Shown piece after piece: positions 12,727 to 13,377 of a stretch of 13,377 nt of DNA. Origin of the DNA: Lachnoclostridium sp. UBA933. Lineage in GTDB: Bacteria > Bacillota > Clostridia > Lachnospirales > Lachnospiraceae. The stretch lies in NCBI GenBank assembly GCA_002293545.1, contig DBDL01000190.1:11254-24630 (forward strand), in the 5' to 3' direction. Numbering within the stretch: position 1 is the first letter of the stretch; the number at the start of each line of letters is the position of its first letter. The position numbers and the translations under genes are program-made. The notes below the pieces were generated by a model. That model worked only from the letters and a program-made list of their open reading frames with translations, made no database searches and was not told where the DNA came from.

Positions 12727-13377
12727 TTAACTTGGGTTTACTGCTAAAAACATAGTTGCTTCTTCGTCAGGCATAATTTCCGGGGGTCTTCTTATCAACT
12801 GCATTGACTTAACCTTTACAACCGCATTCGGTACGGTCGCCTTAATACCAATGGCATCAATCGCCGTACGGTCACGATTTGAAATCCGGAAGAAAAGAAT
12901 TCTGTCTTTTACCCTGACTGAATTAGGATTGCTTTCTTTTTCCCAAGCCCCGGTAGCTTTTGCCGCAGATGTCCAATCGGAACCATCTTCCAAGCCCACA
13001 AGTGCTATTGCAGAAGTACATTCCACTGCTACTTTTATATAGGAATAACCGGATATATCTTTCGGCTTATAGGCACCGTCTGACGGCGGAGTAACCCCTT
13101 CTTTTATGTCGTTCAGATAAAATGCCATACCCGAACCATCTCTCGAATTCGATTTGAAGCTGATTCCGTCTTCTGCATATGTTCCTTCCGTGTAAACAGC
13201 AGGATCTGCATTTTTGGTTCCGAGTGCCTCATTCCGCTCCGATACTACGATATCTGTTTCCGTAATCGGTTCTTCTTTCAGTGTCAACCGAAGACTCTTG
13301 ATAAGATACTTACGTCTTGCCTGCTCCTTTTCATCCAGTCCGTCCTCAAGGAATCCTGCCGGATGTACCGGGGCATT
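12727..13377 (-). CDS. C-terminal part of a probable carbohydrate-active or binding protein (runs off right edge)
   Basis: The minus-strand frame is open from the right edge for 216 residues to a TAA at 12727. The first part (FLEDGLDEKEQARRKYLIKS, then LRLTLKEE) could be the end of an earlier domain. The remainder is a beta-rich module of about 165 residues: GISFKSNSRDGSGMAFYLND, ISGYSYIKVAVECTSAIALV, DGSDWTSAAKATGAWE, RILFFRISNRDRTAIDAIGI, AVVKVKSMQLIRR. Alternating hydrophobic strands and exposed Trp/Tyr resemble carbohydrate-binding beta-sandwiches ending in a strand that names no family I can identify. It is in the same direction as the two secreted proteins downstream, with a hairpin between. 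The function of the whole protein cannot be told from this fragment. Confidence 0.6.
   Translation of the reverse strand, partial: NAPVHPAGFLEDGLDEKEQARRKYLIKSLRLTLKEEPITETDIVVSERNEALGTKNADPAVYTEGTYAEDGISFKSNSRDGSGMAFYLNDIKEGVTPPSDGAYKPKDISGYSYIKVAVECTSAIALVGLEDGSDWTSAAKATGAWEKESNPNSVRVKDRILFFRISNRDRTAIDAIGIKATVPNAVVKVKSMQLIRRPPEIMPDEEATMFLAVNPS

Overview
The window looks like chromosome from a spore-forming, plant-polysaccharide-degrading anaerobe of the Clostridia, most likely Lachnospiraceae. The evidence is moderate to low GC, strong GGAGG-type ribosome binding sites, a clostridial cotJ spore-coat operon, a VanR-type response-regulator remnant, a SARP-like regulator and secreted xylan-active proteins. 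This is inferred from gene content; no species can be named.

Left region (1 to about 4875): an apparent mobile segment. On the minus strand, the N-terminal 120 residues of a large serine recombinase run off the left edge, preceded by a small SHOCT-like ORF and a promoter flanked by repeats. A response-regulator pseudogene with an internal deletion follows on the plus strand. Next come a SARP-like regulator (possible AbrB-like N-terminus, winged helix, BTAD) and a probable three-gene operon: a RhiA-like beta-rich protein (2014-2631), a clan CD / gingipain-like cysteine peptidase without a signal peptide (2693-4213), and a translationally coupled N-acetylmuramoyl-L-alanine amidase (4200-4709). 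The operon ends in a clear hairpin terminator. Its promoter has a -10 box but no -35; instead it has phased 11-bp direct repeats, the arrangement that SARP-type activators use.

Junction (about 4853-4897) and cotJ operon (4840-5723, minus strand): cotJA, cotJB and the first 62 residues of cotJC are present. CotJC (a manganese-catalase-like coat protein) then loses homology in the centre of a dyad-symmetric sequence. With a large serine recombinase nearby, the best explanation is that an element integrated into cotJC, with the rest of cotJC predicted to the left of this window. It may be a sporulation-gene intervening element that excises in the mother cell, but only one end is visible, so this is a hypothesis.

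Right region (5804-13377, all minus strand): an O-antigen ligase/Wzy-type polytopic membrane protein; a secreted multi-domain GH10 xylanase; a secreted 722-residue probable carbohydrate-binding protein with the same N-terminal lysine-rich module; and the C-terminus of a further protein, probably also a beta-sandwich polysaccharide-binding or -degrading protein. Hairpins separate these genes. The region looks like ordinary host polysaccharide-use and envelope functions. No tRNA, rRNA or CRISPR array was seen, and no stretch longer than 300 bases lacks a gene.
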